This document shows, piece after piece, positions 4,655 through 13,803 of a DNA stretch of 14,276 nucleotides. The position numbers were made by a program, and so were the translations under genes. Below the pieces are notes generated by a model. It saw only the letters and a program-made list of their open reading frames with translations. It searched no databases and was not told where the DNA came from. Location of the stretch: positions 1-14,276 of the forward strand of contig CABSMS010000055.1 of assembly GCA_902478885.1 (NCBI GenBank), in the 5' to 3' direction. Within the stretch, counting starts at the first letter, position 1; each line of letters starts with the position of its first letter. The stretch is from an uncultured Collinsella sp. (lineage in GTDB: Bacteria; Actinomycetota; Coriobacteriia; Coriobacteriales; Coriobacteriaceae).

Positions 4655-6665
4655 CATGACGCTGTTTATCGCATCGCTTGCCGTCTCGTGCATCGGTGCG
4701 CTCGCCTCGGTTCTGCTGATCAAGGCCGATAACGCCGCCAAGACCGCCAGCTGCCTTATCGGTGCCGCCGCCGCGGTGCTTTCGTTTGTGGCCGGTATTC
4801 AGGCCGTGCTGGGCGATGTCACGTCGGTCGACACCATCGTGTTCTTCCCGTTTGCCCATTTCCAGCTGCTGCTCAATCAGCTGTCCGGCCTGTTCGTGGC
4901 GCTCATCTCGGTGCTCGCGTTTGCCGGTTCGATCTACGGTCTCAACTACTTTGATGAGTACCCGGGCAAAAAGGGCCGCGCCGGCTTCTTCTTTAACACC
5001 TTCGTGGCGTCCATGATGCTCGTCATCACCGCCGACAACGTGTTTTGGTTCCTGGTCGCCTTTGAGCTCATGTCGCTGACCTCGTACTTCCTGGTCGTAA
5101 TCGAGGAGAACGAGAACTCCATCCATGGCGGTTGGCTCTACTTTGTGATCGCGCACGTTGGTTTTGTGCTCATCATGGCGAGCTTCCTCACCATGACCAA
5201 CTTCGCCGGCGGCTCGTTTGCCTTTGCGGATTTCCGCGCCACGCAGTTTAGCCCCGCGGTCGCATCCGTGTGCTTCGTGCTTGCCTTCTTTGGCTTTGGC
5301 GCCAAGGCCGGTATCATCCCGCTGCACGGCTGGCTGCCCAAGGCACATCCCGAGGCGCCGTCCAACGTGTCGGCCCTCATGTCCGGCGGCATGATCAAGA
5401 TCGGTATCTTCGGTATCCTCAAGGTGGGTCTCGACCTGCTCTCCGCCTCGGGCGTTCAGGTCTGGTGGGGCCTTATGGTCATGGTTTTCGGTGCGATCTC
5501 GTCGGTCCTCGGCGTGGCCTTCGCCCTGCAGGAGCATGACATCAAGCGCCTGCTGGCCTATCACTCCGTCGAGAACATCGGCATCATTCTGCTCGGCGTC
5601 GGCGCCTCCATGGCCGCCATGGCGCTCAACTCTGTCGGCATCGCCGTCCTGGCTCTGATGGCCGCCCTCTACCACACGTTTAACCACGCGATGTTTAAGG
5701 GCGAGCTGTTCTTGGGCGCCGGTGCGCTGCTGTACTCCACGGGTACGCGCAATATGGAGAAGATGGGCGGCCTGTTCCGTCGTATGCCGGCAACGGCCAT
5801 CTGCTTCCTCATTGGCGCGCTTGCCATCTCGGCCATCCCGCCCTTCAACGGCTTTGTGTCCGAGTGGTTTACCTACCAGTCGCTCTTTAATGCCGCCATG
5901 CAGGGCGACAAGGCCGTCATGATCGTGGCCGTGTTCGCCGCCGTCGCGCTTGCCATTACCGGCGCGCTGGCTGTCACGTGCTTCGTCAAGGCCTATGGCG
6001 TCTCCTTTGCCTCCGCGCCCCGCTCCGGGGCCGCGGCCAATGCCAAGGAGGTTCCCGCCCCCATGGTGTTTGCGCAGGGCCTGCTCGCGGCCATCTGCGT
6101 CGTGCTGGGCATTGGTGCTCCCGTGATCGCGCCCGTGCTGGTCGATGTCGCCGCATCCGTGCTGCATCCGTACGGTGGCGTGTTTGCCGCCGAGGGCATG
6201 GAGCTCATGAACCAGTACTCCGGCGCTGCCACCTCCACGCCCGCGATCGCCATTGCGCTTGTGGTGCTTGTCGGCCTTGCCTGTGGTTACCGCAAGCTCA
6301 AGACCGTCGGCAAGGTGCAGAAGTCCCAGCCGTGGGCATGCGGCTATGCTCCCAACGAGCATATGCCCGTCGTGGCCACGACCTTTGCCTCCGAGGTGTC
6401 CTGGTTTATGCAGCCGCTCTACACGCTGCGCGACCGCTGCACGGCCGTCTGCTGGTCCATCGCGCACTTCTTCCAGAAGCTCACCGGTGTTGCCGAGGCT
6501 GTGGAGCCCGTACCCGACAAGGTTCTCGTCGATGCCCCGCATAAGGGTGTCGAGAAGCTCGCCGACCTCGCGACTAAGCTCGAGGGCGGCAACTACAGCA
6601 TCTATATCTGCTACATCGTCGCGGCACTCGTGGTGTTCCTCGTGCTCGCCGTGCAAATGGGTTAA
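4647..6665 (+). CDS. hyfB: Hydrogenase-4 membrane subunit HyfB (antiporter-like)
   Basis: A 672-residue, strongly hydrophobic protein of the NuoL/M/N-Mrp antiporter family, the length I recall for E. coli HyfB. The family glutamate is E140 in VAFELMSLTSYF, and the lysine is K220 in GAKAGIIPLHGWLP, followed by K232 and H234 (PKAHPEAPSNVSALMSGG). These charged residues in mid-membrane are the proposed proton path. A long C-terminal region with a hydrophilic section (about residues 555-650) ends in one last hydrophobic segment, as in HycC/HyfB, where it is thought to lie along the membrane arm. The ATG at 4647 lies inside the end of hyfA, with AAGGGAG (4632-4638) 8 bases upstream. Ion translocation is inferred from the family and is not shown by sequence alone. 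Confidence 0.93.
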   Translation: MDSMTLFIASLAVSCIGALASVLLIKADNAAKTASCLIGAAAAVLSFVAGIQAVLGDVTSVDTIVFFPFAHFQLLLNQLSGLFVALISVLAFAGSIYGLNYFDEYPGKKGRAGFFFNTFVASMMLVITADNVFWFLVAFELMSLTSYFLVVIEENENSIHGGWLYFVIAHVGFVLIMASFLTMTNFAGGSFAFADFRATQFSPAVASVCFVLAFFGFGAKAGIIPLHGWLPKAHPEAPSNVSALMSGGMIKIGIFGILKVGLDLLSASGVQVWWGLMVMVFGAISSVLGVAFALQEHDIKRLLAYHSVENIGIILLGVGASMAAMALNSVGIAVLALMAALYHTFNHAMFKGELFLGAGALLYSTGTRNMEKMGGLFRRMPATAICFLIGALAISAIPPFNGFVSEWFTYQSLFNAAMQGDKAVMIVAVFAAVALAITGALAVTCFVKAYGVSFASAPRSGAAANAKEVPAPMVFAQGLLAAICVVLGIGAPVIAPVLVDVAASVLHPYGGVFAAEGMELMNQYSGAATSTPAIAIALVVLVGLACGYRKLKTVGKVQKSQPWACGYAPNEHMPVVATTFASEVSWFMQPLYTLRDRCTAVCWSIAHFFQKLTGVAEAVEPVPDKVLVDAPHKGVEKLADLATKLEGGNYSIYICYIVAALVVFLVLAVQMG

Positions 6666-6677
6666 GGAGGGGAGAGC

Positions 6678-7604
6678 ATGAACAACATCGTACTTGCCGT
6701 TCTGCAGGGCGTGGTCGTTATGGCCGTCGCGCCGTTCTTCTCCGGTCTCGGTCGCGTGATCCGCGCCAAGATGCACAACCGTCGCGGCCCCAGCATCATG
6801 CAGGACTACCGCGACCTGGCCAAGCTCTTTGCGCGCCCCGAGTCCCAGAGCGAGGACGCGAGCTTTGCGCTGCGCATTATGCCGCCGCTGTTCTTCGCCG
6901 TCGCCTTTATGCTCGCGATGGGCCTGCCGCTCTTTACGGCACAAAGCCCCATCCCGGTCTTTGGTGACGCCATCACCATCATGTACAGCCTGGCGCTCGC
7001 CCGCTTCTTCTTCGCCCTCTGCGGTGTGGATTCGTCCAACGCCTACGCCGGTATCGGCGGCGTCCGCGAGCTGCTCATGAGCGTGCTCATCGAGCCGTCC
7101 ATGCTGCTGGCGCTGTTTGCCGCCGCCCTGGTGTGCGGCTCCACCGACATCGCCACCATGGGTCAGCACATCATGACGGGCGCCGTCGACGCGCCGGTCG
7201 CCGTGATTCTCGCCGGCATCGCCTTTGCGATCGCCTGCTACATGGAACTCGGCAAGCTGCCGTTTGATCAGGCCGAGGCCGAGCAGGAGCTTCAGGAAGG
7301 TCCGCTCGCCGAGCTTTCCGGCCCGTCGCTTGCGATGGCAAAGCTCGCCATGTCCATGAAGCAGGTCCTGGTCGTCGCCTGGTTCTGCGCGATCTTCGTC
7401 CCCTGGGGCGAGCCCGCGACCGTGGGCGCTGCCGCCGTTCTGGGCGCGGTCATCTTCCTGGTGAAGTGCCTGATCGACTTTGTCGTGTGCGGCGTGATCG
7501 AGAACTCCTGCTCGCGCTCGCGTTTTAAGGTGCTTGGCAATCAGACCTGGGCCGTTGTGGGCATCGCCGTTCTGGCGTTTGTCTTCGTGGTCGTAGGCGT
7601 GTAG
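6678..7604 (+). CDS. hyfC: Hydrogenase-4 membrane subunit HyfC (NuoH-like)
   Basis: A 308-residue membrane protein of the NuoH/HycD/HyfC family (E. coli HyfC is about 315). It connects the peripheral hydrogenase arm to the antiporter-like subunits. Visible signatures are RRGPSIMQDYRDLAKLF near residues 34-52 and the cytoplasmic loop KLPFDQAEAEQELQEG (P195, F196, D197, E200, E202, E204), the acidic loop that lines the junction with the iron-sulfur subunit in complex I. Hydrogenase forms do not need quinone binding. Start ATG at 6678 with AAGGAGG (6664-6670) overlapping the hyfB stop; the gap is 12 bases. Confidence 0.93.
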   Translation: MNNIVLAVLQGVVVMAVAPFFSGLGRVIRAKMHNRRGPSIMQDYRDLAKLFARPESQSEDASFALRIMPPLFFAVAFMLAMGLPLFTAQSPIPVFGDAITIMYSLALARFFFALCGVDSSNAYAGIGGVRELLMSVLIEPSMLLALFAAALVCGSTDIATMGQHIMTGAVDAPVAVILAGIAFAIACYMELGKLPFDQAEAEQELQEGPLAELSGPSLAMAKLAMSMKQVLVVAWFCAIFVPWGEPATVGAAAVLGAVIFLVKCLIDFVVCGVIENSCSRSRFKVLGNQTWAVVGIAVLAFVFVVVGV

Positions 7605-7619
7605 GAGAAGGGAGAAACA

Positions 7620-9077
7620 ATGTCATTTGCAGTCAGTCTGCCCCTTCTCGGCTTGGTCGCTATCGCGGCCCCGATGGTGGCCTCGGTGCTCGTCGCCCTG
7701 TTCCCCCGTCCGTACGCCAAGTGGTTCAGCGTTTTGGGTGCCGCCGTCTCGACGGTCTGCACCATCGCCCTCGCCGCGAATTTCGCTGGCGCCGGCATGC
7801 CCGACACGCAGGTCCCCCTGATCTCGTTTGGGCAGACCCTCGTTATGGGATTCACCTTCGATCGCATGAGCACGCTGCTCGCGCCCGCCTTTGTGGGTAT
7901 CGGCCTGCTTGTCGTGATCTATTCGATTCCCTATATGAGCGAGAATAACCGTGAGCATCCCGATGCGCCGCGTCGTCGCTTCTACGCGTACCTCGCGACC
8001 TTCATCGGCGCCATGGCCGGCCTCGTGTACAGCTCGACCCTTTTGGGCCAGCTCGTGTTCTTTGAGATCACGGGTGCGTGCTCTTGGGGCCTCATTAGCT
8101 ACTACATGACGCCTACGGCCAAGAAGGCCGGCATGAAGGCCCTGATCATTACGCATATCGGTGCGCTCGGCCTGTATCTGGGCGCTGCCATCGTGTTTGC
8201 CCACACCGGCACCTTCGCCATTACCGCGATTGCCGGCCTCGACGCCAAGCTCAAGGCTATCGTCCTTTTGCTCGTGCTGTTTGCGGCCTGGGCCAAGTCC
8301 GCACAGGTTCCCATGTACATGTGGCTGCCTTCGGCCATGGAGGCGCCGACGCCTGTTTCGGCCTACCTGCATGGTGCCTCGATGGTCAAAGTCGGCGTGT
8401 GCGTGTTCGCGCGTGCACTCGTCTCTGCCGGCGAGATTCCCGAGATCGTGGGCTGGGTTGCCATTATCGACGCCATGGTCACCATGCTCTTTGGTTTCCT
8501 TATGTACCTGCCGCAAAAGGACATGAAGCGTCTGCTGGCCTTCTCCACGATCGCTCAGCTCTCCTATGTGTTCTTTGGTCTGGGCCTTTCGGTCTTTGGC
8601 AGCCAGCTGGCCTTTGATGGCGCCGTGTGCCACATCTTTAACCACGCTTTCGCCAAGACGCTGTTCTTCCTGATCGCCGGTTCGTTCTCCTTTACGCTCG
8701 GCACGCGTATGCTGCCCAAGCTTCGCGGCATCGTAAAGAAGTACCCGATCTCGGGCGTGGGCTTTGGTGTCGCGGCACTCGCCATTGCTGGCGTGCCGCC
8801 CATGAACACGTTCTTCTCGAAGTTCCAGATCATCGCCGGTGGCTTCTCCGTGGGTGCCGGCAACGTCGCGATCCTGGTGCTCGTGTGCATCATGGTCGCC
8901 GAGACCGTCGCCACCTTCGCCTGGTTCCTCAAGTGGATGGGCTATTGCCTGCCCGGCGAGCCGAGCGAAGAGGTCGCTGCGGGAGCCCCGCTTCCCCGCG
9001 CGATGGCGTTTGTGTTCATCGTGCTCATCATCATGGTCATCGTCAGCGGCCCGCTTTCGGCCAGCTGGATCGGTTAG
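7620..9077 (+). CDS. hyfD: Hydrogenase-4 membrane subunit HyfD (antiporter-like)
   Basis: A 485-residue multi-pass protein, the second of three NuoL/M/N-type subunits (E. coli HyfD is about 479). Family residues are E149 (FFEITGACSWGLISYYM), K226 (AWAKSAQVPMYMWLPSAMEA) and the segment PTPVSAYLHGASMVKVGV. The second half carries FNHAFAKTLFFLIAG. This subunit exists in hydrogenase-4 but has no counterpart in the E. coli hyc (hydrogenase-3) operon, so its presence separates this locus from FHL-1. The ATG at 7620 has AGGGAG (7609-7614) 5 bases upstream, and the gap to hyfC is 15 bases. HyfB and HyfF are paralogues in the same membrane arm. Confidence 0.92.
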   Translation: MSFAVSLPLLGLVAIAAPMVASVLVALFPRPYAKWFSVLGAAVSTVCTIALAANFAGAGMPDTQVPLISFGQTLVMGFTFDRMSTLLAPAFVGIGLLVVIYSIPYMSENNREHPDAPRRRFYAYLATFIGAMAGLVYSSTLLGQLVFFEITGACSWGLISYYMTPTAKKAGMKALIITHIGALGLYLGAAIVFAHTGTFAITAIAGLDAKLKAIVLLLVLFAAWAKSAQVPMYMWLPSAMEAPTPVSAYLHGASMVKVGVCVFARALVSAGEIPEIVGWVAIIDAMVTMLFGFLMYLPQKDMKRLLAFSTIAQLSYVFFGLGLSVFGSQLAFDGAVCHIFNHAFAKTLFFLIAGSFSFTLGTRMLPKLRGIVKKYPISGVGFGVAALAIAGVPPMNTFFSKFQIIAGGFSVGAGNVAILVLVCIMVAETVATFAWFLKWMGYCLPGEPSEEVAAGAPLPRAMAFVFIVLIIMVIVSGPLSASWIG

Positions 9078-9090
9078 GAGGTATAACGAC

Positions 9091-9744
9091 ATGGGTTATT
9101 CGATCGTCAACATCCTTGGCGGCCTTCTGATCGTCACGTCCACCATGGTGGTCGTCTCCAAGAACATCAAGCATGCCATCAGCTGGTATGCAGTGCAGTC
9201 GCTGGTGCTCGTGGGACTGCTCGCCACGCTCGGTGCCACTACCGGTGCGCAGGAGCTGCTTATGTGGGCCGGATCTGCCTTTATCACCAAGGTCGTCCTG
9301 GTCCCTTATATCCTCAACCGCGCATACAAGAAGATGGGTGAGCCGAGCGACGCATCGCTCAAGGCCGGCCTTAAGCCTGCGTGGGCCATTTGCATCATCG
9401 CCGTGGAGGTCGCGATCTGCTTTGCCGTCGTGACGCAGATCAGCCTGCCCACGGCCGAGGTCGCAACGCCTGCGCTCGCTATTAGCTTCGCTCACTTCTT
9501 TGTGGGCCTCACCTGCATCATCTCGCAGCGCAACATCATGAAGCAGATCTTTGGATACTGCCTTATGGAAAACGGCAGCCATGTGACGCTCGCGCTTTTG
9601 GCCCCCACCGCTCCCGAGATCATCGAGATCGGTATCGCCACCGACGCCATCTTTGCCGTCATCATCATGTCCATCGTCGTGCGTCGCATTTGGGACGACT
9701 CCCACTCGCTCGATGCGCGCGACCTGTCCGAGCTGAGGGGGTAG
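9091..9744 (+). CDS. hyfE: Hydrogenase-4 membrane subunit HyfE
   Basis: A 217-residue hydrophobic protein (E. coli HyfE is about 216). It has several membrane segments from the N-terminus (IVNILGGLLIVTSTMVVVS) to AIFAVIIMSIVVRRIWDD, with a basic and polar end. The family holds a NuoK/MnhC-like core and is found in hydrogenase-4 and related multi-subunit hydrogenases, between the HyfD and HyfF antiporter-like subunits. An earlier in-frame start exists within hyfD. The ATG at 9091 is chosen because AGGAGGT (9076-9082) lies 8 bases upstream and overlaps the hyfD stop. No catalytic residues are expected. Confidence 0.9.
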   Translation: MGYSIVNILGGLLIVTSTMVVVSKNIKHAISWYAVQSLVLVGLLATLGATTGAQELLMWAGSAFITKVVLVPYILNRAYKKMGEPSDASLKAGLKPAWAICIIAVEVAICFAVVTQISLPTAEVATPALAISFAHFFVGLTCIISQRNIMKQIFGYCLMENGSHVTLALLAPTAPEIIEIGIATDAIFAVIIMSIVVRRIWDDSHSLDARDLSELRG

Positions 9745-9747
9745 TCC

Positions 9748-11307
9748 ATGGAAACGTTGATTCTCGCCCTGCTCGCGACTCCTTTGGTGTTCTCGCTGGT
9801 CATGGCGTTTTTGCCCAAGAATACGTCCTATAACGTATTTGCCGGTCTCAACCTGGTCTCCGTCGCAGCCGTCCTGGTGCTGTCGATTATGACGGCCGGT
9901 GACGTCCTTACGAGCGGCGAAACCGCGAGCGCTCTTGGCCTGTGGTTTCACCTCGATTCGCTGGGCGCCATCTTTGTGCTGCTCATCGGCTTTATCGGTT
10001 TTCTTACGGGGCTGTTCTCGCTGCCCTATGTAAAGGCCGATATCGAGGAGGGCTCCATGCCCGCCGAGCGCGCCAAGCAGTATTTTGCGCTGTTTAGCCT
10101 GTTTGTGTTCACCATGCTGCTCGCGTGCCTGTCCAACAACATGATCCTCACGTGGGCCGCCGTGGAGGCAACTACGCTTTCCACCGTGTTCCTCGTGGGT
10201 ATCTACAAGAACAAGACGGCCCTCGAGGCTTCTTGGAAGTATGCGATGGTCTGCACCGCCGGCGTGGCCTTCGGCCTGTTCGGTACGCTGCTGATCTACG
10301 CCAACGCCGCCGACGTGATTCCCAACGCCCACGAGGCCGCATTCCTGTCATGCGTGCTGCCGTACGCCGACCAGTTCGACCCGACGCTCATGCGCCTCGC
10401 CTTTGCGTTCATCGTGATCGGCTTTGGCACCAAGGCCGGCCTGTTCCCCATGCACACTTGGCTGCCCGATGCCCACTCCCAGGCCTCGAGCCCTGTCTCG
10501 GCCCTGCTCTCTGGCGTGCTGCTTAAGTGCGCCATGCTTGTGATCATGCGCTTCTACGGCTTTACCATCCAGGCCGTGGGCGCCGAGTATCCGCAATTTT
10601 TGCTGTTGATCGTCGGCACGCTGTCCATTTTGGTGGCGGCACTTTCGATGTTTCGCCAGGACGACCTCAAGCGCCGCTTTGCGTACTCGTCTGTGGAGAA
10701 CGTGGGCGTTATCGCCCTGTGCCTGGGTATCGGTGGCCCGCTGGGTATCGCCGCAGCCCTGCTGCACTGCGTGTTCCACGGTTTTACCAAGACGCTTGCC
10801 TTCTGCGTGTCCGGCAACATCCAGCACGCCTTTGGTACGCGTAGCCTGGCCAAGATCCAGGGTGTCGTCGAGGTTGCCCCCGCAACCGCCGCGCTCGCCA
10901 TCCTGGCACTGCTCGGTCTTGGTGCCTTCCCGCCCTTTGGCATGTTTATCTCCGAGTTCCTGACTTTTGTCGCCGGTGTTACCGCCGGTCCCATGTGGCT
11001 GGTCGTCGTGGTCGCCCTCGGTCTTACCGTGGCCATCTCCGCGCTCACCCGCATCGCGCTCAAGTCGGTATTCGGCCATGCGCCCCAGGGCATGGGCAAG
11101 CATGAGGCCCCGGCGCTCATGCTTATCCCCGAAATCATCCTGGCTGTCATGATCTTGTGGTTTGGCATCGCCACCCCGCTGCCTCTCGTGCACGGTGTGG
11201 AGACCGCGACCGGCATCGTGCTCGAGCAGAGCACCGAGGAACTTCACGCGACGCCGATGTACCGCGCTGTGTTCGGTACCGAGACCGCTCAGAGCGAGGT
11301 GGAGTAA
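9748..11307 (+). CDS. hyfF: Hydrogenase-4 membrane subunit HyfF (antiporter-like)
   Basis: A 519-residue multi-pass protein, the third NuoL/M/N-type subunit (E. coli HyfF is about 526). The pattern matches the paralogues: E140 (WAAVEATTLSTVFLVG) and K229 (GFGTKAGLFPMHTWLPDAHS), then ASSPVSALLSGVLLKCAM and a second-half lysine in FHGFTKTLAFCVSG. A polar C-terminal tail follows the last hydrophobic segment. It starts 3 bases after the hyfE stop with GAGGGGG (9735-9741) upstream, and hyfG follows after 3 bases. Ion translocation is inferred from the family. Confidence 0.92.
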   Translation: METLILALLATPLVFSLVMAFLPKNTSYNVFAGLNLVSVAAVLVLSIMTAGDVLTSGETASALGLWFHLDSLGAIFVLLIGFIGFLTGLFSLPYVKADIEEGSMPAERAKQYFALFSLFVFTMLLACLSNNMILTWAAVEATTLSTVFLVGIYKNKTALEASWKYAMVCTAGVAFGLFGTLLIYANAADVIPNAHEAAFLSCVLPYADQFDPTLMRLAFAFIVIGFGTKAGLFPMHTWLPDAHSQASSPVSALLSGVLLKCAMLVIMRFYGFTIQAVGAEYPQFLLLIVGTLSILVAALSMFRQDDLKRRFAYSSVENVGVIALCLGIGGPLGIAAALLHCVFHGFTKTLAFCVSGNIQHAFGTRSLAKIQGVVEVAPATAALAILALLGLGAFPPFGMFISEFLTFVAGVTAGPMWLVVVVALGLTVAISALTRIALKSVFGHAPQGMGKHEAPALMLIPEIILAVMILWFGIATPLPLVHGVETATGIVLEQSTEELHATPMYRAVFGTETAQSEVE

Positions 11308-11310
11308 CGA

Positions 11311-13083
11311 ATGATTGAAACTGAGAACAAGGTGTATGCCCGTCGCTGCGAGAGCCATGTCGAGGCCCTGCGCCGCGCCGTTCCGGGCTGCATTGAGAAG
11401 GTCGAGTGGCAGTGTGAGGACCAGCTGACGATCACCGTCAAGCAGGACAAGCTGCCCGAGGCCGTCCACTACCTGTATTACGAGCGCTATGGCTGGATTC
11501 CCGTGATCATCGGCAACGACGAGCGCAGCCTGTGCGGCCGTTACGCCGTGTACTACGTCATCTCCATGGAGGGGGAGGACCCCGGCTGGGTTACCGTGCG
11601 CACCGAGGTCGATCCCGCCAAGATGACGTTCCCGTCCGTGACGCCGTTCGTCCCCGCCTGCGTGTGGGGCGAGCGCGAGCTGCGCGACATGTTCGGCCTG
11701 ATCCCCGAGGGCCTGCCCGATCGTCGCCGCCTGGTGCTGCCCGACGACTGGCCCAGCGGCCTGTACCCGCTGCGCAAGGACTCCATGGACTACCGTTTCC
11801 GTCCCGCTCCTGCGAGCGACATGGAAAACTACGAGTTCTTGGCCGACACCAAGGGCAAGGAGACGACGCTCGTTCCCATGGGACCGCTGCACATTACCTC
11901 CGACGAGCCCGGACACTTCCGTCTGTTCGTTGAGGGCGAGACGATCGTCGACGCCGACTACCGTCTGTTCTACGTGCACCGCGGCATGGAGAAGGTCGCC
12001 GAGACGCGCCTGAACTATGACGCCGTGACGTTCCTCGCCGACCGCATCTGCGGTATCTGCGGCTGCGCCCACTCGGTGGCCTACGCCGAGGCCGTCGAGC
12101 GCGCCCAGGGCATTCATGTCCCGCCGCGCGCCCAGTACATCCGCGCCATCATGCTCGAGGTCGAGCGCCTGCACTCGCATCTGCTCAACATTGGCCTGGC
12201 GTCGCACTACACGGGCTTCGACTCCGGCTTCCAGCAGTTCTTCCGCGTCCGCGAGAAGTCCATGGACCTGGCCGAGAAGCTCTCCGGTCACCGCAAGACC
12301 TACGGCCTCAACGTGATCGGCGGCGTGCGTCGCGATATCCTGGCCGAGCAGAAGCTCTCCACGCTCACGACCATCCACCAGCTGCGCTCCGAGGTTCAGG
12401 AACTCGTCGACGTGCTGCTCTCCACGCCCAACTTCATTGAGCGTACGAGCGGTATCGGCATCTTGGACCGCAAGATCGCACGCGACTTCTCGCCGGTCGG
12501 CCCGCTCATGCGTGGCTCGGGCTATGCCCGCGACGTGCGCTTTGACCATCCCTTCGACGGCTACGCCGATCCGGACGTCCAAAAGATGCACGCCGCCACG
12601 GCCGACACCTGCGATGCCTTCGGCCGTACCGCCGTCCGCATCCAGGAGGTCTACGATTCGATCGACATGATCGAGACCATGCTCGAGAACTGCCCGTCGG
12701 GCCCCATCCTTACCACGGATTGGGAGTACACCCCGCACAAGTACGCCATCGGTGCCACCGAGGCGCCGCGCGGCGAGGATGTGCACTGGGCCATGCTCGG
12801 CAACAACCAGAAGTGCTACCGCTGGCGCGCCAAGGCGGCCACGTACAGCAACTGGCCGGTCCTGCGCTACATGTTCCGCGGCAACACCGTGGGCGACGCG
12901 GCGCTGATCGTCGGCTCGCTCGACCCGTGCTACTCCTGCACCGATCGCGTGACGGTGACCGATGTCGCCGCCAAGCGCGACCACGTGCTCGACAAGGAGC
13001 AGTTCGAGAACGTCTGGCGCGACAAGTCGCCGCTTGCGGGTGAGGGCACCATGGCCGCTCCGCTCGATGAGGAGGCGCTCTAA
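11311..13083 (+). CDS. hyfG: [NiFe]-hydrogenase large subunit HyfG (NuoC-NuoD type)
   Basis: The catalytic subunit that reduces protons to H2. Its 590 residues exceed the roughly 555-570 of E. coli HyfG/HycE. Residues about 1-165 are the NuoC-like domain (CVWGERELRDMFGLIPEG and LPDDWPSGLYPLRKD), fused to the NuoD-like large subunit. The two nickel-binding motifs are R245-ICGIC-GCAH (C247, C250, H254) and D538-PCYSC (C540, C543), so all four Ni-ligand cysteines are present. After SCTDR546 comes a 44-residue C-terminal peptide. In the HycE family this is removed by a dedicated endopeptidase (HycI) after nickel insertion, which needs the hyp genes; neither is in this window. It follows hyfF by 3 bases, with a GAGGTGGA-type Shine-Dalgarno (11296-11303). 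Confidence 0.96.
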   Translation: MIETENKVYARRCESHVEALRRAVPGCIEKVEWQCEDQLTITVKQDKLPEAVHYLYYERYGWIPVIIGNDERSLCGRYAVYYVISMEGEDPGWVTVRTEVDPAKMTFPSVTPFVPACVWGERELRDMFGLIPEGLPDRRRLVLPDDWPSGLYPLRKDSMDYRFRPAPASDMENYEFLADTKGKETTLVPMGPLHITSDEPGHFRLFVEGETIVDADYRLFYVHRGMEKVAETRLNYDAVTFLADRICGICGCAHSVAYAEAVERAQGIHVPPRAQYIRAIMLEVERLHSHLLNIGLASHYTGFDSGFQQFFRVREKSMDLAEKLSGHRKTYGLNVIGGVRRDILAEQKLSTLTTIHQLRSEVQELVDVLLSTPNFIERTSGIGILDRKIARDFSPVGPLMRGSGYARDVRFDHPFDGYADPDVQKMHAATADTCDAFGRTAVRIQEVYDSIDMIETMLENCPSGPILTTDWEYTPHKYAIGATEAPRGEDVHWAMLGNNQKCYRWRAKAATYSNWPVLRYMFRGNTVGDAALIVGSLDPCYSCTDRVTVTDVAAKRDHVLDKEQFENVWRDKSPLAGEGTMAAPLDEEAL

Positions 13084-13084
13084 T

Positions 13085-13801
13085 ATGCTGAAGCTTTGGA
13101 AGGTTAACGCCAAGGCCGGCGACGCGACGGTCAAGTACCCGTTTGCGCCGTTCCCCACCAACAAGGACATGCGCGGCAAGCCCGAGCACAATGCCGAGCT
13201 CTGCATCGCCTGCGGTGCCTGCGGCGTGGCGTGCCCGGCCGATGCCATTCGCATGGACACCGACCTTGCGGCCGATACCATCACCTGGTCGATCGACTAC
13301 GGCCGCTGCATCTTTTGCGGTCGTTGCGAGGAAGCCTGCCCCATGGAGGCCATCAAGCTCACCGAGGAGTTTGAGCTGGCCGTCATGAGCAAAGACGACC
13401 TCACCAGCAAGAGCGTCTACACGCTCGAGCACTGCTCGCGTTGCGGCAAGCCGTTTGCCCCGCACAAGGAGATCGACTACGCCAAGCGCCTGCTGCAAAA
13501 GACCGGCGGCATGGAGGCCATCCAGGCCGCCCGTACCGTCGGTATGTGCCAGGAGTGCAAGCGCGAGCTCGACGCCCTGCGCGCCGCCTCGGCCGTAAAG
13601 ACCGGCAACGCTGCCGGCATGGCTGCCAACGAGACGCTTGCGTCCGGTGAGCCCCAGGGCCCCGGCATGGAGTATCTGGGCGGCCACGGCGTGAACCCGG
13701 AGTATATCGACCGCGAGCTCAACCCCGATGCGCCCGAGATTCCTGCCGGTCCTGCGCCGGTCGAGGGCATCATCATGGATTTTGATACGAAGGAGGAGTA
13801 A
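13085..13801 (+). CDS. hyfH: Hydrogenase-4 iron-sulfur subunit HyfH (NuoI-like), extended
   Basis: A NuoI/HycF-type subunit carrying two [4Fe-4S] clusters, C40/43/46/50 ([11 protein letters not shown]) and C75/78/81/85 ([11 protein letters not shown]), which pass electrons toward HyfI. A second pair of CxxC motifs, C117/C120 ([11 protein letters not shown]) and C155/C158 (MCQECKRE), matches the conserved C-terminal metal-site-like region of HycF/HyfH. The protein is 238 residues against about 180 in E. coli; the excess lies after residue ~165 as a Pro/Gly/Glu-rich tail ending MDFDTKEE with no clear domain. An upstream in-frame extension lies inside hyfG. The ATG at 13085 is preferred, with GAGGAGG (13069-13075) 9 bases upstream. 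It begins 1 base after the hyfG stop. Confidence 0.93.
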   Translation: MLKLWKVNAKAGDATVKYPFAPFPTNKDMRGKPEHNAELCIACGACGVACPADAIRMDTDLAADTITWSIDYGRCIFCGRCEEACPMEAIKLTEEFELAVMSKDDLTSKSVYTLEHCSRCGKPFAPHKEIDYAKRLLQKTGGMEAIQAARTVGMCQECKRELDALRAASAVKTGNAAGMAANETLASGEPQGPGMEYLGGHGVNPEYIDRELNPDAPEIPAGPAPVEGIIMDFDTKEE

Positions 13802-13803
13802 CC

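Noticed and set aside
4596..7169. 857-residue open frame on the minus strand opposite hyfA-hyfC
   Set aside because: Antisense shadow of G+C-rich coding DNA. The translation is low-complexity and rich in His/Gly/Asp/Glu/Arg with no domain, while the plus strand encodes recognisable Hyf subunits.
10348..13284. 978-residue open frame on the minus strand opposite hyfF-hyfH
   Set aside because: Same codon-bias shadow effect. It spans three well-supported plus-strand genes and shows no family motifs.
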